A stretch of 64,000 bases of DNA from Paracoccus caeni (GCF_016629665.1 NZ_JAEPRQ010000001.1:248001-312000), one strand, 5' to 3'; shown: positions 1 through 9,295, numbered from the stretch's first letter. Numbers and translations are program-made. The notes: generated from the sequence alone by a model not told the origin.

Positions 1-21
1 TAACAGGGGACTGGCAGATAA

Positions 22-462
22 ATGATTAAGGAATTCCGTGAGTTTATCGCCCGCGGCAACGTCATCGACCTTGCCGTCGGGATCATCATCGGTGCGGCAT
101 TCACCGCAATCGTCAGCTCGGTCGTTGAAGACCTCATCAACCCTATTCTCGGTCTGCTGATCGGCGGGATCGACTTTACCAACCTTTACTGGGTCATGTC
201 AGGCAATGTCCCTGAAGGTGCAAGCCTTGCAGCGGCGCGCGACTCGGGCGCTGCGGTCTTTGCCTACGGCTCGTTCCTGATGGCGCTTCTGAACTTCCTG
301 ATCATTGCTTGGGCAGTTTTCCTGCTGGTCAAGGCCGTGAACCGCCTGCAAAGCATGGCCTCGAAGCCGAAACCCGAGGAAGAGGCCGCACCTGCTGGCC
401 CGACCCAGGAAGAGCTTCTGGCGCAGATCCGCGACCTTCTGGCTCAGCGTCCGGCAGTTTGA
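22..462 (+). CDS. mscL: Large-conductance mechanosensitive channel MscL
   Basis: This 146-residue protein is a full-length MscL, the pentameric inner-membrane pore that opens under hypo-osmotic stress and releases solutes. The N-terminus ([20 protein letters not shown]) is the family's amphipathic helix followed by the pore-lining first membrane segment, roughly residues 15-45. A second hydrophobic segment lies at about 80-108, and the tail is charged and proline/glutamate-rich, as expected for the cytoplasmic helix bundle. The ATG sits behind a purine-rich AGGGGA stretch. A strong hairpin follows the stop codon, so the gene looks monocistronic or last in its unit. The family is highly conserved and the assignment is secure. 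Confidence 0.97.
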   Translation: MIKEFREFIARGNVIDLAVGIIIGAAFTAIVSSVVEDLINPILGLLIGGIDFTNLYWVMSGNVPEGASLAAARDSGAAVFAYGSFLMALLNFLIIAWAVFLLVKAVNRLQSMASKPKPEEEAAPAGPTQEELLAQIRDLLAQRPAV

Positions 463-481
463 AGCCGCAAGATTCGGTGAA

Positions 482-509
482 AAGGCGCGCCATGTCGGCG
501 CGCCTTTTT
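482..509 (+). terminator. Rho-independent terminator after mscL
   Basis: A perfect ten-base-pair stem (AAGGCGCGCC paired with GGCGCGCCTT) with a five-base loop runs straight into a T-tract about 20 bases after the mscL stop. Confidence 0.85.
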
Positions 510-536
510 GCGTCTCACGGTAGAAGGCATCTTCAT

Positions 537-684
537 TTAACCGATCCACAGCATTGCGCATGCGACGTCGATGAACACCCTGAGGGATGTGACGGTTTTC
601 TCGCAACGCAGGGCGATGCGGCGGAAGCGTTTGATCTGATTGAAGAAGCATTCGACCAGATGCCGTTCCTTGTAGAGCGGCTGT
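537..684 (-). pseudogene. IS5-family transposase, C-terminal remnant
   Basis: Read on the minus strand, this stretch encodes about 48 residues ending in a stop, including LYKERHLVECFFNQIKRFRR. That is the conserved region around the catalytic glutamate of IS5-type (IS427-like) DDE transposases, followed by the usual hydrophobic C-terminus. Upstream in this frame the similarity stops abruptly near 684, and no start codon, earlier catalytic aspartates or terminal inverted repeats were recognised. The element is therefore a dead fragment. It marks the left edge of the accessory patch that holds the MuF protein. Confidence 0.75.
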
Positions 685-697
685 CCAAGGGACGGCG

Positions 698-745
698 TCC
701 CGCACGACTGCGGTTGCGGTCGATCTAGGCTGTGGGGTGCAGATC
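698..745 (+). repeat. 48-bp direct repeat, left copy
   Basis: This 48-bp stretch recurs in the same orientation at 2713-2760 with 43 of 48 identical bases, beginning with TCCCGCACGACTGCGGTTGC. The two copies bracket the MuF toxin and immunity genes about 2 kb apart. In one plus-strand frame both copies read S-R-T-T-A-V-A-x-D-L-G-C-G-V, so they may derive from a duplicated coding sequence rather than an attachment site. Confidence 0.8.
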
Positions 746-1023
746 ATCGGCAATGAAGCGGCGCAGCAGGACGTCGCCGCGCAGGGTGGCGGCGGACAGC
801 AATGAAAGGTGCACGTGCAGCGGGGTGAGGATGGTTTCGCGGAGGGTAGGCACATTTTTAGGCCTCACAGCCTTTCTCGATCCAGCGCTTCGCTGGATGC
901 AACGCACGGTAGGGTAAGTGCCCTTTAACGATTTACTCCTAGAACCGAGCCCTCAGATTGGCGGGAGGTTCCATTGCGGCATAACTACGGGACTTCCTCC
1001 GACATGGTGGCCATGGTCAGTAC
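746..1023. other. Non-coding or decayed stretch before the MuF gene
   Basis: No convincing gene was found here. A short minus-strand reading frame (725-907) shows no recognisable family. A small hairpin formed by ATCCAGCG and CGCTGGAT lies near 880-898. The frame of the following MuF gene stays open back to a stop at 982, so its true 5' end could lie a few codons upstream of 1024 or have been lost. Confidence 0.4.
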
Positions 1024-2094
1024 GTGGTCAGCCAGAACAAGGGTACGGTAGGCGGCTATCGCGCGGCCATTTCGATCAAGTCGCTATTTCCCCGCTATAC
1101 CGATCACCGAGCTGATTTCTCGGACCAACTGGACGAGGTCGTTTTCGACAACACCCTCATGCTTCTGAATACCCTGACGCTATCCGACACAGTCCCTTGG
1201 GTGACGGAAGCCGATCTGCGCGATGTCTCGGACGCGAAGGAAGCGGTCCTTCACGAATGGGATGCGCGTCTGACCGCGATCTTTGAAGAATATCATACAC
1301 ACCCCCAGCGTCTCCGCCCGCTGCGAGTGGCCATGGAAGAGCGTCTGCTCCGCGCCTTCGCGGGGCTGATCAATCAGCTTCGGCAGCAAGAGCTTGGGAT
1401 AGAGCGTTATATCTGGCGTTCCCGAGACGACGTGAAGGTTCGCGACAGTCACGCAGAGTATGACGATCAGGTCTTCAGCTGGGACGAACCTCCTGCGGGT
1501 GGGCATCCGGGACAGGCACATAACTGCCGGTGTTACGCGGAACCTGTTGCGTCGCCGTTGCCAAGCGATGTTGTCCTTGCCCAGTACGCGCCAGCGGCAG
1601 AAATTCCGGCAGAGGCACTTCTTCGAGGCCTTTTCGCGCGTGCGGTCGCGGTTACCGGTCCAGGAGCTGTTGCTGTGGCGGCGTTTGAGGTGGCGTGGGA
1701 GGTTAGCGATCTCTTGCGGGAATTTACCAAAATCGCATCAGAACGTCGCCTGAATCGCGCGGCCGGTATCCTCGGCGTCGATCTTGGAACGGCCGAAGGG
1801 CTCTTGGCCGCCATTGCGCACGAAGTGGTGCAGGAGACGGTCATCAGGGGCTTGCCTGCGCGGGGACGCCCTGAAACTTGGGTTGTCGGTCCACGTGGCG
1901 ACAGGCTGTATGGTCCCGACGGCAAGCCAATCAAAGATATTGATTGGGGCCACGATCACGGTCAAGGTCAGCCCCATACCCATGAATGGATTGATGGGGT
2001 TCGCCAGCCTGGTCGGCCAGCGACCGAAGAAGAGAGCTTTTCGGGGCATGGGCGAGATGATGACGGGCTGATCCGTCCGGAGGGCTGGAAATGA
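1024..2094 (+). CDS. MuF-domain (SPP1 gp7-like) phage head protein with C-terminal toxin-like domain
   Basis: The 356-residue product carries the phage Mu F / SPP1 gp7 minor-head domain at about residues 60-175: the hallmark VRDSHAEYD (139-147) and the cysteine motif HPGQAHNCRC (161-170) are both present. No other capsid, portal or terminase gene is nearby, so it is not part of a prophage. An alanine-rich helical linker (about 200-280) leads to a separate C-terminal module with GPDGKPIKDIDWGHDH (297-312) and a second histidine cluster (HTHEW). This layout matches MuF polymorphic toxins, in which a head domain is fused to a variable toxin tip. The next gene overlaps by four bases, as an immunity gene would. 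The GTG start is uncertain. Toxicity is inferred from architecture only. Confidence 0.7.
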   Translation: MVSQNKGTVGGYRAAISIKSLFPRYTDHRADFSDQLDEVVFDNTLMLLNTLTLSDTVPWVTEADLRDVSDAKEAVLHEWDARLTAIFEEYHTHPQRLRPLRVAMEERLLRAFAGLINQLRQQELGIERYIWRSRDDVKVRDSHAEYDDQVFSWDEPPAGGHPGQAHNCRCYAEPVASPLPSDVVLAQYAPAAEIPAEALLRGLFARAVAVTGPGAVAVAAFEVAWEVSDLLREFTKIASERRLNRAAGILGVDLGTAEGLLAAIAHEVVQETVIRGLPARGRPETWVVGPRGDRLYGPDGKPIKDIDWGHDHGQGQPHTHEWIDGVRQPGRPATEEESFSGHGRDDDGLIRPEGWK

Positions 2095-2495
2095 TTGCGT
2101 TTAACGGCGACAAACGGTTTGCCGATATGGAATATACCAGCGTAACCTATGAGCCCGTGCGACGGGTACTGACGCTGCTCGTCTCGTCCGATCCGGCTGA
2201 CAATTGCGAGATGGTCATCCTTCGTGACGTCGTGGCCTTTGATGTCATTCATTTCACGATGCAGAATGTCGTCCACTACCTCGACATCGCGCGCGTGACT
2301 GCCGCTGACCTTGATGCATTTGCCGAAATTGCCCGCAGCGAGGGGGCGGCGGTAGCTATGGCAGCCCATTCTGGACCGGACAGTTTCCTTGGGGCTGTCT
2401 TCGTGCCCGCGGGCGGAGCGACAATCTTCGCCGTCTGCCGCTCGGTCGAGAAATGCTCCAGTGATGGGCAACCGGTTTATAGCGTCACGGCCTGA
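2091..2495 (+). CDS. Candidate immunity protein for the MuF toxin
   Basis: This 134-residue protein starts inside the stop of the MuF gene (ATGA overlap), which implies translational coupling. I do not recognise a family. It is acidic, soluble, has no signal peptide or membrane segment and looks like a mixed alpha/beta fold, with hydrophobic strands around RVLTLLVSS and FLGAVFVPAG. Small unknown proteins directly downstream of polymorphic toxins are usually the cognate immunity factor, and that is the basis for the call. A right-hand copy of the 48-bp direct repeat lies about 220 bases further on. The function is inference from position alone. Confidence 0.5.
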   Translation: MIAFNGDKRFADMEYTSVTYEPVRRVLTLLVSSDPADNCEMVILRDVVAFDVIHFTMQNVVHYLDIARVTAADLDAFAEIARSEGAAVAMAAHSGPDSFLGAVFVPAGGATIFAVCRSVEKCSSDGQPVYSVTA

Positions 2496-2511
2496 AAATT
2501 GCTGATGGCGC

Positions 2512-2643
2512 TCACCCGTCCACCCACTTCCCCGCGATCTTCCCCGGCACCCCATCCGAGGCCCGCGCCGCATCCCATGCCAGATCCAGCCGTTTGGGCA
2601 ACCTGACCTGCGGCACCAGCAGCAAGACTAGATCATTGGCCCG
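2512..2643 (-). pseudogene. C-terminal fragment of an unidentified protein
   Basis: On the minus strand an open stretch of about 43 codons ends in TGA at 2512 and reads like genuine coding sequence, including VPQVRLPKRLDLAWDAAR and PGKIAGKWVDG at the end. It has the GC-rich third-position bias of neighbouring genes but no start codon or upstream continuation. It is probably a remnant left when the accessory patch formed. No family is assigned. Confidence 0.35.
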
Positions 2644-2712
2644 CCGGATCTAGCTGGGCCGATCACAATGGCGATTCGTGCAGAGCTGACGTACTGCTGG
2701 AGCAAGGAGGCT

Positions 2713-2760
2713 TCCCGCACGACTGCGGTTGCGCTTGATCTGGGCTGTGGCGTGCGGATC
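2713..2760 (+). repeat. 48-bp direct repeat, right copy
   Basis: This is the right-hand partner of the repeat at 698-745, in the same orientation with five mismatches. It lies between the candidate immunity gene and the 3' end of alanine dehydrogenase. The surrounding 2496-2808 interval contains no intact gene. Confidence 0.8.
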
Positions 2761-2808
2761 GCCTCCGTTTTTCGAGCTTGAATCAGAACGCCGGCGACAA
2801 CGGAAGCC

Positions 2809-3936
2809 TCAAATGAAGACGACCTGTAGCAGTTGATCCGGCGTAAGCGACGGCAGCCCAAGCGCCTCGCCCACGGGCGGAGAGGTCAGTTGCCCCTCAT
2901 GCACCGAAAGCCCGGCCCTGAGATGCGCGTCATCCGTGACCGCCTGCCGCCAACCTTTGCCTGCCAGCGCGATGACGAAGGGCAGCGTCGCATTGCCAAG
3001 CGCCTGCGTCGAGGTTCGCGCCACCGCGCCCGGCATGTTCGCCACGCAGTAATGCACGATTCCGTCCACCTCGTAGATCGGGTCTTGGTGGGTGGTGGCG
3101 TGCGAGGTTTCGAAACAGCCGCCCTGATCGATCGCCACATCGACCAGAACCGCGCCCGGTGGCATGGTGGAAAGCTGCGCCCGCGTGACCAGCTTGGGGG
3201 CCGCCGCGCCGGGGATCAACACCGCACCGATCACCATATCCGCCGTCGTCAGAAGCTCGGCCGTCGCCGCAGCGCTGGCATATTGGGTGGTCAGCTTCCC
3301 CATGAAGACATCATCGAGATAGGACAGCCGCGGGACCGAGCGATCCATGACCGTGACATTCGCGCCCATCCCCACGGCCACCCGCGCCGCCGCAGCACCT
3401 ACCACGCCGCCGCCGATGATCACCACATTGGCGGGCCGGACGCCGGGCACACCGCCCAACAGCACGCCACGCCCGCCATTGGCTTTCTGCAACGCCCATG
3501 ACCCGACCTGAGGCGCAAGCCGCCCTGCCACCTCGGACATCGGTGCCAGCAGCGGCAGGCCGCCTTTGGCATCGGTGACCGTCTCATAGGCAATCGCGGT
3601 GACGCCCGATTCCAGCAGATCGCGTGTCTGATCGGGATCGGGGGCAAGGTGCAGATAGGTGAACAGAAGCTGTCCCTTGCGCAGCATCCTGCGCTCGACC
3701 GCCTGCGGTTCCTTGACCTTCACGATCATCTCGGACCCGTCGAAAACGGTCTGCGCATCCGGCGCGATCTGCGCGCCGGCTTCGGTATAGTCCTGATCCG
3801 TAAATCCCGCGCCAAGTCCCGCGCCGGTCTCGATCAGGACCGAATGACCGTGCCGCACCGCTTCGGCGGCGGCATCGGGCGTCAGGCCGACGCGGAACTC
3901 CTGGGGTTTAATCTCTTTCGGGCATCCGATCTGCAT
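2809..3936 (-). CDS. ald: Alanine dehydrogenase
   Basis: The enzyme interconverts L-alanine and pyruvate plus ammonia with NAD. The 375-residue product has the expected active-site residues: K75 in VKVKEP, H96 in YLHLAPD and D270 in VAIDQGG. The dinucleotide-binding GGGVVG is at 175-180. The ATG at 3936 follows AAGGGAGGAACGC, an excellent ribosome site; an upstream in-frame start would add ten unlikely residues. The divergently transcribed Lrp/AsnC gene 146 bases away is the usual partner of ald in this group and probably senses alanine to activate it. The assignment is secure. Confidence 0.97.
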   Translation of the reverse strand: MQIGCPKEIKPQEFRVGLTPDAAAEAVRHGHSVLIETGAGLGAGFTDQDYTEAGAQIAPDAQTVFDGSEMIVKVKEPQAVERRMLRKGQLLFTYLHLAPDPDQTRDLLESGVTAIAYETVTDAKGGLPLLAPMSEVAGRLAPQVGSWALQKANGGRGVLLGGVPGVRPANVVIIGGGVVGAAAARVAVGMGANVTVMDRSVPRLSYLDDVFMGKLTTQYASAAATAELLTTADMVIGAVLIPGAAAPKLVTRAQLSTMPPGAVLVDVAIDQGGCFETSHATTHQDPIYEVDGIVHYCVANMPGAVARTSTQALGNATLPFVIALAGKGWRQAVTDDAHLRAGLSVHEGQLTSPPVGEALGLPSLTPDQLLQVVFI

Positions 3937-4082
3937 GCGCGTTCCTCCCTTATTCTTGCGATGCATGGTCCGATCAGTGTCGCATTGGAGTTCCGCAAAG
4001 TGCTGCGAAGCTGGGCCGGGTTGGGTGTCCCTGATCGAAGAAATCTCTGGAAAAGTGCCGCTTCATCGCAGATTGTGCGAAA

Positions 4083-4544
4083 ATGTCCGATCTCGACGCA
4101 ATAGACCGCCGCATCCTTGCCCTGCTTCAGAAAGAGGGCCGAATCAGCAATGCCGAACTGGCGGTGAGGGTGCATCTGTCGCCCTCGGCCTGTCACCGAC
4201 GGGTGCAGCGGCTGGAGGAGACCGGCGTCATCTCGGGCTACGTGGCGCTGCTTGATGCGCGCAAGTTGCAACGGCAGACGACCGTGTTTGTCGAGATTAC
4301 TCTGTCAGGTCAGGCCGATGAGGTGCTGGACGCATTCGAGCGGAACGTGCGCGCCATTCCCGATGTGCTGGAATGTCACCTGATGGCGGGGACGGCGGAT
4401 TACCTGCTGAAGATCGTGGTCGAGGATGCCGACGATTTCGCCCGCATTCACCGCCAGCATCTGGCGCGGTTGCCGGGTGTGGCGCAGATGCATTCTTCCT
4501 TTGCGCTGCGCACCGTGTTCAGGACAACGGCAATTCCGGTCTGA
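4083..4544 (+). CDS. Lrp/AsnC-family transcriptional regulator, probable activator of ald
   Basis: This 153-residue protein has the Lrp/AsnC layout. An N-terminal winged helix-turn-helix opens with LDAIDRRILALLQKEGRIS, and a C-terminal ligand-binding (RAM) domain includes VLECHLMAGTADYLLKI. It is divergent from alanine dehydrogenase across a 146-bp shared control region, the arrangement of AldR/AlaR-type regulators that respond to alanine. The role on ald is inferred from this context. The shared intergenic stretch is AT-richer than its surroundings and should hold both promoters. Confidence 0.9.
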   Translation: MSDLDAIDRRILALLQKEGRISNAELAVRVHLSPSACHRRVQRLEETGVISGYVALLDARKLQRQTTVFVEITLSGQADEVLDAFERNVRAIPDVLECHLMAGTADYLLKIVVEDADDFARIHRQHLARLPGVAQMHSSFALRTVFRTTAIPV

Positions 4545-4572
4545 AAGACGCCACCAACGCCGCATAGCAAAG

Positions 4573-4599
4573 GCAGCTCGACCCATGGGACCGAGCTGC
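4573..4599 (+). terminator. Hairpin between convergent genes
   Basis: An eight-base-pair inverted repeat (GCAGCTCG with CGAGCTGC) around an eleven-base loop lies between the convergent regulator and the RTX gene. The T-tracts are weak, so it may only partly terminate transcription, possibly in both directions. Confidence 0.5.
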
Positions 4600-4614
4600 G
4601 TATTTGTCGTGCCG

Positions 4615-7600
4615 TCAGACGGCCCGCGCCATGCTGATCAGCGTCTTGCCGTTCTGGGCATGTCGCTCGACCAGTTTTCGCGCCATTTTGCCAGTGGTCA
4701 GTTGCCGGGCCGCCGGATGAACGATGCCATCGCGAAGCTCGGGGAAGAGCGTGAAAATCTCTTCGCGGGCGCTGTTGCCCACCGATTTCAGTGCTTCCGA
4801 GCCGGTGAAAAGCGACTCCGTCTCGGCCCCGTTCGAGATGACGATCTGGTGCGCGTCGAAGAGGAAGTGGACATAGGTCACCTCCTCAAGATCGGTTGCG
4901 ACCTCGATGCCGTCCAGAGGGCACAGATGCTTGGCCGCGACCAGAACTTCCTGCGTGCCGAACATCCGCTGAGCGATCTGCGAGCGGACCAGAACCCGGT
5001 GCTGCGGCGAAACCACCAGATCGGATGTCGGCAGACCGCCACCCAACGCGCCCTGCCGGATACGGATCGGGCGCAGTTTCGGCTCGGCAGCCAGCATTGC
5101 CGCGTCAAGTTTGCGACGCCCGATCCAACGCACCGGCTGCAACCCGGCATCGCGGGTCAGAACCAGCGTGCCGACAGTCAATTGACCAGCCGCGACCGAT
5201 CCGGTCTCGGTTTCGATCAACACATCCTCGGTAAAGCAGGTGACGTTGACGGTGTCCGAAGTCAGCGCGGAGCCATCAACCGCCGAGCCGCCATTGTTCA
5301 GCGTCAGGGTGAAGTCGCTGCCAAAACCGTTCGCGGTGTTGATGCTGTTCAGCACACCGTCATCGGCCTGGTCGGCGCGCAGCCAGCCCAGTGCGGAATC
5401 ATATTCGCGCAGGCCGTTGGCGGCACGCTCGGCATTGATGATGGCCAGATTGGTGTCGTTATAATAGGCGGACAGATCGACAAAATCGTTGTTCGCGCTG
5501 TTGCCGTCATCCACCGGGCCGGTGCTGCCCGCACCGAAATCGGTGATCACGTCGCCCGAGGTCACGACAAAGATGTCGTTGCCCGCGCCGCCGGTCATGA
5601 TGTCGCTGCCCGCGCCGCCATCGATGAAGTCGTCGCCGTCGCCGCCGTCGATGCTGTCATCGCCGTCGCCGGCCAGAATGCTGTCATTCCCGCCGCCAGC
5701 AAGGATGGTGTCATTGCCGGTGCCGCCGTCAATGGTCTCGGCCCCCGCACCACCAGTGATCGAGTCATTGCCCGCGCCGGTGATGAACGTGGCCGCCGCA
5801 CTGTTCCCAGAGGCATTGATGATATCGTTGCCCGCGCCGGTCTCGATGGTCTCAATGGTGTTGAAACCGGCATTGCCGCCGCTGCTGGCAAAGGTGCCGC
5901 TGCCATTCGTATAAGTGACGGTCACGGGTTGCCCCGCGCCGAAACTTGCACCTGACAGCGTATCGCTGCCATCACCGCCGGTGATGGTGTCGTTGCCGTA
6001 AGCGGCCCCGAGGTTCACAAGGTCATTGCCAGCGCCTGCATTGATCGTGTCGGCACCACTGCCACCGGCATTGATGATGTCGGCACCGTCTCCGGTGCTG
6101 AAGTTCCCCGCCGTCGCGCCCGCGATGTTCACCGTATCAGCGCCAGCGCCGGTGGTGATCGCCTCGATGGTGTTGAAATTGGCGGTATTGCCGCCATTGA
6201 CGAAGGTGCCCGAGCCGCCGTTGAAGGTAACGGTGCTGGCTCCGGTCAGCGCTGCGCCGGACAGCGTATCGGTGCCCGCACCACCCGTGATGGTGTCGCT
6301 GCCATAGCCCGCGCCGAGGTTCACGAGGTCATTGCCCGCGCCCGCATCAATGGTGTCAGCGCCGGTGCCGTTCGCGTTGATCGTATCCGCACCGTCTCCG
6401 GTACTGAAGTTCCCCGCCGTCGCGCCCGCAATGTTCACCGTGTCCGCGCCAGCGCCGGTGGTGATCGCTTCGATGGTGTTGAAGTTCGCGGTGTTGCCGC
6501 CGTTCACGAAGGTTCCCGAACCGCCGTTGAAGGTAACGGTGCTGGCTCCGGTCAGCGCTGCGCCGGACAGCGTATCGGTGCCCGCGCCACCTGTGATGGT
6601 ATCGTTGCCGTAACCTGCGCCAAGGTTCACCAGGTCATTGCCCGCGCCCGCGTCAATAGTGTCCGCGCCGGTGCCGTTCGCGTTGATCGTATCGGCACCG
6701 TCGCCGGTGCTGAAATTCCCTGCGGTCGCGCCCGCGATGTTCACCGTATCCGCGCCAGCGCCGGTGGTGATCGCTTCAATGGTGTTGAAGTTGGCGGTAT
6801 TACCGCCATTGACGAACGTGCCCGAGCCGCCGTTGAAGGTAACGGTGCTGGCTCCGGTCAGCGCCGCGCCGGACAGCGTATCGGTGCCCGCGCCCCCGGT
6901 GATGGTGTCGCTGCCATACCCCGCGCCGAGGTTCACAAGGTCATTGCCCGCGCCCGCATCAATGGTGTCAGCGCCGGTGCCGTTCGCATTGATCGTGTCA
7001 GCGCCGTCTCCGGTACTGAAGTTCCCCGCCGTCGCGCCCGCAATATTCACGGTATCCGCGCCAGCGCCGGTGGTGATCGCTTCGATGGTGTTGAAGTTGG
7101 CGGTGTTGCCGCCATTGACGAAGGTGCCCGCGCCGCCGTTGAAGGTAACGGTGCTGGCTCCGGTCAGCGCCGCGCCGGACAGCGTATCGGTGCCGGTGCC
7201 TCCAGTTATGGTATCGTTGCCATAGCCTGCGCCGAGGTTCACGAGATCGTCGCCAGCGCCCGCGTCAATGGTGTCTGCGCCGGTGCCGTTCGCATTGACC
7301 GTATCCGCACCGTCTCCGGTGCTGAAATTCCCCGCCGTGGCGCCTGCGATGTTCACGGTATCCGCGCCAGCGCCGGTGGTGATCGCTTCGATGGTGTTGA
7401 AGTTGGCGGTGTTGCCGCCGTTCACGAAGGTCCCCGCCCCGCCGTTGAAGGTAACGGTGCTGGCTCCGGTCAGCGCTGCGCCGGACAGCGTATCGGTGCC
7501 CGCGCCACCTGTGATGGTGTCGCTGCCATAGCCCGCACCAAGGTTCACGAGGTCATTGCCCGCGCCCGCGTCAATCGTGTCAGCGCCGGTGCCGTTCGCG

Positions 7601-8898
7601 TTGATCGTATCAGCGCCGTCTCCAGTGCTGAAGTTCCCTGCGGTCGCGCCTGCAATGTTCACCGTATCCGCGCCGGTGCCGGTGATGATCGCTTCGATGG
7701 TGTTGAAGTTGGCGGTGTTGCCGCCATTAACGAAGGTCCCCGCCCCGCCATTGAAGGTCACCGTGGTGGCAGTCGCAAGCCCGGCGCCGGACAGCGTATC
7801 GGTCCCCGCGCCGCCGGTGATGCTGTCATTGCCATATCCTGCGCCCAGAATGACCTGATCATTGCCTGCGCCCGCGTCGATTGTATCCGCGCCGGTGCCG
7901 TTTGCGTTGATCGTGTCGGCACCGTCCCCGGTCGAGAAGCTCCCTGCCGTCGCGCCCGAAATCGTGACCGTGTCAGCACCGCTGCCAGTCACGATAGCTT
8001 CGATATTCGTATAGGTGGCCGAGTTGGCGCCCGTCGTGAAAGTGCCCGCGCCACCGTTGAAGGTGACCGTGGTTGCTGCTGTCAGCCCGGTGCCGCTCAG
8101 CGTGTCGGTGCCGGTCCCGCCATCGACCGTGTCAGTCCCGTAAGTGCCGCTCAGCAGGACCAGATCATTATCGGCCCCGCCGTCGATGCTGTCATTGCCC
8201 GCGCCGGCGTCGATCGTATCGTTGCCCGCGCCTGCCCGGATAACATCGTCGTTCCAGCCAGTGCCAGAGCTGGTAAGACCATCACCACCGTCAACGCGGT
8301 CCGAGCCATTCACGGTCGGTTCAATATAACCGGCGCCGATAGAGTCCGCGCCCGCCGTTCCATCGACGACACCATTGTCCCAGGCCACCATCAGGCGATC
8401 CATTAACAGGCTGGACCCCGTATCCGCGACGGTGTTGAAGCGTATCGAGACGATGGGCTTTGCTTCCAGTGCCGAGTTCGCGGTCGCGGCAGGGGGCGAC
8501 AGGAAAAGCTCGCCTGACGTGGATTGTGTGACGATCAGGACCGTGTTGGCAGTGGTGCCGTCAGCATAGGTGACAACACCGTTATAGGCCACAACAGTAT
8601 CGAAGGTGAATGTTTGGGTTCCCGCGCCAATGTTCGTTGAGAACTGATCATTCAGCGCGGGGTTGGTCGGGTTGAGCCCGTCAAGCACGGTGGCATCTCC
8701 GCCCCGGTTGATCATGGTCCCCGAGGTGATCCGGCTATACAGCGGATCTCCACCTGTCCCGTAACTTGTGTTGAGCAGCGCCGAGACGTTCTCTGCTTGC
8801 GTCCCCGTCAAGCTACTTTCGGTCGGATCTAGCGAAATAATCTGATTCTGCGCATTCCGAGGAATACCAAGATAAATCCAGTTAAAAGTTGTGGGCAT
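4615..8898 (-). CDS. Giant RTX-like calcium-binding repeat protein with C-terminal Hint domain
   Basis: The product is about 1,427 residues from the ATG at 8898 ([11 protein letters not shown]), chosen over a start 14 codons upstream because it has a GGAG site and the family's usual N-terminus. After a roughly 200-residue N-terminal domain come nonapeptide calcium-binding motifs (GGAGNDTI type), then seven near-identical 102-residue repeats and an eighth divergent copy. More classical RTX nonapeptides follow ([17 protein letters not shown]). The C-terminal 210 residues form a Hint (hedgehog/intein) domain starting [10 protein letters not shown]. There is no signal peptide, and RTX proteins leave by type I secretion; no ABC/HlyD genes are nearby. 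It is probably a surface or extracellular adhesin-like protein. Its substrate and role are unknown. Confidence 0.88.
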   Translation of the reverse strand: MPTTFNWIYLGIPRNAQNQIISLDPTESSLTGTQAENVSALLNTSYGTGGDPLYSRITSGTMINRGGDATVLDGLNPTNPALNDQFSTNIGAGTQTFTFDTVVAYNGVVTYADGTTANTVLIVTQSTSGELFLSPPAATANSALEAKPIVSIRFNTVADTGSSLLMDRLMVAWDNGVVDGTAGADSIGAGYIEPTVNGSDRVDGGDGLTSSGTGWNDDVIRAGAGNDTIDAGAGNDSIDGGADNDLVLLSGTYGTDTVDGGTGTDTLSGTGLTAATTVTFNGGAGTFTTGANSATYTNIEAIVTGSGADTVTISGATAGSFSTGDGADTINANGTGADTIDAGAGNDQVILGAGYGNDSITGGAGTDTLSGAGLATATTVTFNGGAGTFVNGGNTANFNTIEAIITGTGADTVNIAGATAGNFSTGDGADTINANGTGADTIDAGAGNDLVNLGAGYGSDTITGGAGTDTLSGAALTGASTVTFNGGAGTFVNGGNTANFNTIEAITTGAGADTVNIAGATAGNFSTGDGADTVNANGTGADTIDAGAGDDLVNLGAGYGNDTITGGTGTDTLSGAALTGASTVTFNGGAGTFVNGGNTANFNTIEAITTGAGADTVNIAGATAGNFSTGDGADTINANGTGADTIDAGAGNDLVNLGAGYGSDTITGGAGTDTLSGAALTGASTVTFNGGSGTFVNGGNTANFNTIEAITTGAGADTVNIAGATAGNFSTGDGADTINANGTGADTIDAGAGNDLVNLGAGYGNDTITGGAGTDTLSGAALTGASTVTFNGGSGTFVNGGNTANFNTIEAITTGAGADTVNIAGATAGNFSTGDGADTINANGTGADTIDAGAGNDLVNLGAGYGSDTITGGAGTDTLSGAALTGASTVTFNGGSGTFVNGGNTANFNTIEAITTGAGADTVNIAGATAGNFSTGDGADIINAGGSGADTINAGAGNDLVNLGAAYGNDTITGGDGSDTLSGASFGAGQPVTVTYTNGSGTFASSGGNAGFNTIETIETGAGNDIINASGNSAAATFITGAGNDSITGGAGAETIDGGTGNDTILAGGGNDSILAGDGDDSIDGGDGDDFIDGGAGSDIMTGGAGNDIFVVTSGDVITDFGAGSTGPVDDGNSANNDFVDLSAYYNDTNLAIINAERAANGLREYDSALGWLRADQADDGVLNSINTANGFGSDFTLTLNNGGSAVDGSALTSDTVNVTCFTEDVLIETETGSVAAGQLTVGTLVLTRDAGLQPVRWIGRRKLDAAMLAAEPKLRPIRIRQGALGGGLPTSDLVVSPQHRVLVRSQIAQRMFGTQEVLVAAKHLCPLDGIEVATDLEEVTYVHFLFDAHQIVISNGAETESLFTGSEALKSVGNSAREEIFTLFPELRDGIVHPAARQLTTGKMARKLVERHAQNGKTLISMARAV
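5956..8097 (-). repeat. Seven tandem 306-bp repeats in the RTX gene
   Basis: Seven units of exactly 306 bp are joined in frame (boundaries at 5956, 6262, 6568, 6874, 7180, 7486 and 7792). Each encodes 102 residues with consensus parts such as [17 protein letters not shown] and [16 protein letters not shown]. The central copies are almost identical at DNA level. The outermost units (7792-8097 and the divergent stretch below 5956) have drifted, as expected if unequal exchange homogenises the middle of the array. Confidence 0.95.
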
Positions 8899-9285
8899 TA
8901 CGCACTCCGAGGCAGCGGATGAACTAAAAAGGCAGGCCAACGCGATTTGTTAACACGAATCAGGTGCGATAGAAATCTGACTAATCTGTTACGTCCCCCG
9001 GTTGAGCGCAGCGTTATTGCAAAGTGGATACAGAGTGGCGTTCTAGGCAGTAAAATGCGTCATATTCGAACGAATGGGCTGTTTTCCTGTGCAGCGGAAA
9101 AACGCCGAAAAACGCAAATCTTGGGAGGGCAGATTTTGGCCTGATTCTGCGACGTGTGCGCTTGGACGCATGTCGCCCTCGCGAAGCGCTGTCCGGGCAA
9201 ATTTGCGTTCGTCAGACCCCACTCTGTCCGGCGGCGATCAGTGGCTCGCGAATAAAGGTGACCCCTGACGGGTTGAACCTGCAAC
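8899..9285. other. Intergenic region upstream of the RTX gene
   Basis: No protein gene was recognised here. The first 170 bases are distinctly AT-richer than the flanks and should contain the RTX promoter, read leftwards. Short reading frames on both strands lack family resemblance and GC3 bias. The right end overlaps a tRNA-like fragment at 9258-9295. Confidence 0.5.
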
Positions 9286-9295
9286 CTATCGATTG
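9258..9295 (-). other. Possible tRNA 3' fragment
   Basis: On the minus strand this reads AATCGATAGGTTGCAGGTTC and continues to a GGGGTCACC end. From memory, the first twenty bases match the anticodon-arm and T-arm segment of alphaproteobacterial tRNA-Ile(CAU)-type genes. The T-stem does not pair properly and no 5' half or D-arm precedes it, so it is not a functional tRNA. A partial tRNA copy can mark an old integration site. Confidence 0.25.

Noticed and set aside
725..907. Short minus-strand ORF next to the IS5 remnant
   Set aside because: Sixty residues without family resemblance, crossing the 48-bp repeat; more likely decayed DNA.
4426..5955. 509-codon plus-strand frame antisense to the RTX gene
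   Set aside because: It is rich in repeats mirroring the RTX motifs, starts inside the regulator gene and crosses a terminator hairpin. The minus-strand protein has clear RTX and Hint domains.
5956..8097. Regular tandem repeats resembling a CRISPR array
   Set aside because: The period is 306 bp with no unique spacers, and every unit is in frame inside one protein.
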